Shown: piece after piece, positions 6,096 through 6,333 of the stretch
How positions within the stretch are numbered: the stretch's first letter is position 1
How the letters are laid out: each line of letters opens with the position of its first letter
NCBI GenBank assembly: GCA_018061385.1
Contig: JAGOUF010000149.1
Location: 1-6,333 of the forward strand
Reading direction: 5' to 3'
Length of the DNA: 6,333 nucleotides
Origin: Chitinophagaceae bacterium
GTDB taxonomy: Bacteria; Bacteroidota; Bacteroidia; Chitinophagales; Chitinophagaceae
Notes under the pieces: model-generated
Database searches by the model: none
What the model saw: the letters and a program-made list of their open reading frames with translations, nothing else
Told to the model about the DNA's origin: nothing
Translations under genes and position numbers: made by a program

Positions 6096-6333
6096 GTGAT
6101 AAGAAGAAAATTACAAGACGATATTGTAAGGCTATTAAAGCAGTTTCCTGCTGTATCTATATTAGGGCCAAGACAAGTTGGAAAAACAACACTTGCTAAA
6201 CAAATTGCTCCAGCTGGTAAAAAACAGTTGTTGTATTTGGATATGGAAAAACCTGCAGATAGAAACCGATTGAAAGATGCCCATACTTATTTGAATAGTT
6301 ATAAAGCTAGTTGTATAATTATAGATGAAGCCA
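6096..6333 (+). CDS. AAA-family ATPase, 5' part (AAA_14/DUF4143 type), cut by the window edge
   Basis: The frame is open from the GTG at 6096 to the window end, giving 79 residues. It starts (M)IRRKLQDDIVRLLKQFPAV and reaches the Walker A P-loop GPRQVGKT (24-31). LLYLDMEKPADRNRL (45-59) follows, and the fragment stops just after Walker B, CIIIDEA (73-79). The P-loop close to the N-terminus, the preceding QFPAVSILGPRQVGKTT and the LDMEKPADR segment are characteristic of the AAA_14 ATPases that usually carry a C-terminal DUF4143 domain and total about 370-400 residues. These ATPases are widespread accessory genes of uncertain role. GTG is chosen because it matches the usual family N-terminus; there is no in-frame ATG until codon 50, inside the domain. 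A TTG at 6075 is in frame but lies within the hairpin. DUF4143 itself is outside the window. Confidence 0.85.
   Translation, partial: MIRRKLQDDIVRLLKQFPAVSILGPRQVGKTTLAKQIAPAGKKQLLYLDMEKPADRNRLKDAHTYLNSYKASCIIIDEA

Noticed and set aside
5981..6199. Open frame of 72 codons on the + strand between the DUF72 and ATPase genes
   Set aside because: It runs through the DUF72 end, the hairpin and the ATPase start in a third frame. The ATPase frame holds the Walker motifs, so this frame is not coding.

Overview
The window is AT-rich (about one third G+C by eye) and reads as ordinary chromosome from a member of the Bacteroidota, most likely a Chitinophagaceae-like or related lineage. Four things suggest this. 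No start codon is preceded by a Shine-Dalgarno sequence; leaders are A/T-rich. At least two intergenic regions carry exact matches to the Bacteroidota -7 element TAnnTTTG. The envelope proteins are typical of the phylum: a small PorT-like beta-barrel and a lipoprotein with an FSVSC lipobox. The gene families (fused gamma-alpha KorA, an AAA_14-type ATPase, DUF72) are also common there.

Layout. Bases 2-73 look like the 3' end of an unrecognised + strand gene. Endonuclease III (nth, 143-790, +) follows, with a 13-bp inverted repeat bracketing its start codon. A shared hairpin (796-834) separates it from a convergent outer-membrane beta-barrel gene (853-1530, -). After a 241-bp AT-rich gap come a MmcQ/YjbR-family gene (1772-2098, -) and, upstream of it on the same strand, korA (2170-4017, -). 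A strong terminator hairpin (2109-2142) lies between these two, only 10 nt from the MmcQ/YjbR start. A 170-bp divergent region (4018-4187) holds a 16-bp palindrome and a -7 box. Rightward from it run a polysaccharide-deacetylase lipoprotein (4188-5051) and a DUF72 protein (5101-6018), 49 bp apart with no terminator between, so they may be one transcript. A perfect 23-bp stem (6032-6080) closes that unit. Directly after it, and partly inside it, is a near-consensus promoter for a truncated AAA ATPase gene (6096 to the window edge).

Function. The genes are housekeeping or accessory and do not form one pathway: base-excision repair, a ferredoxin-linked 2-oxoacid oxidoreductase subunit, glycan deacetylation at the envelope, and several poorly characterised conserved proteins. 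No CRISPR array, tRNA, rRNA, insertion sequence or prophage gene was seen. I found no convincing new multi-gene system. The points most worth a second look are regulatory: the inverted repeat around the nth start, the terminator abutting the MmcQ/YjbR gene, the palindrome upstream of korA, and the hairpin that overlaps the ATPase promoter. The absence of korB beside korA is also notable.
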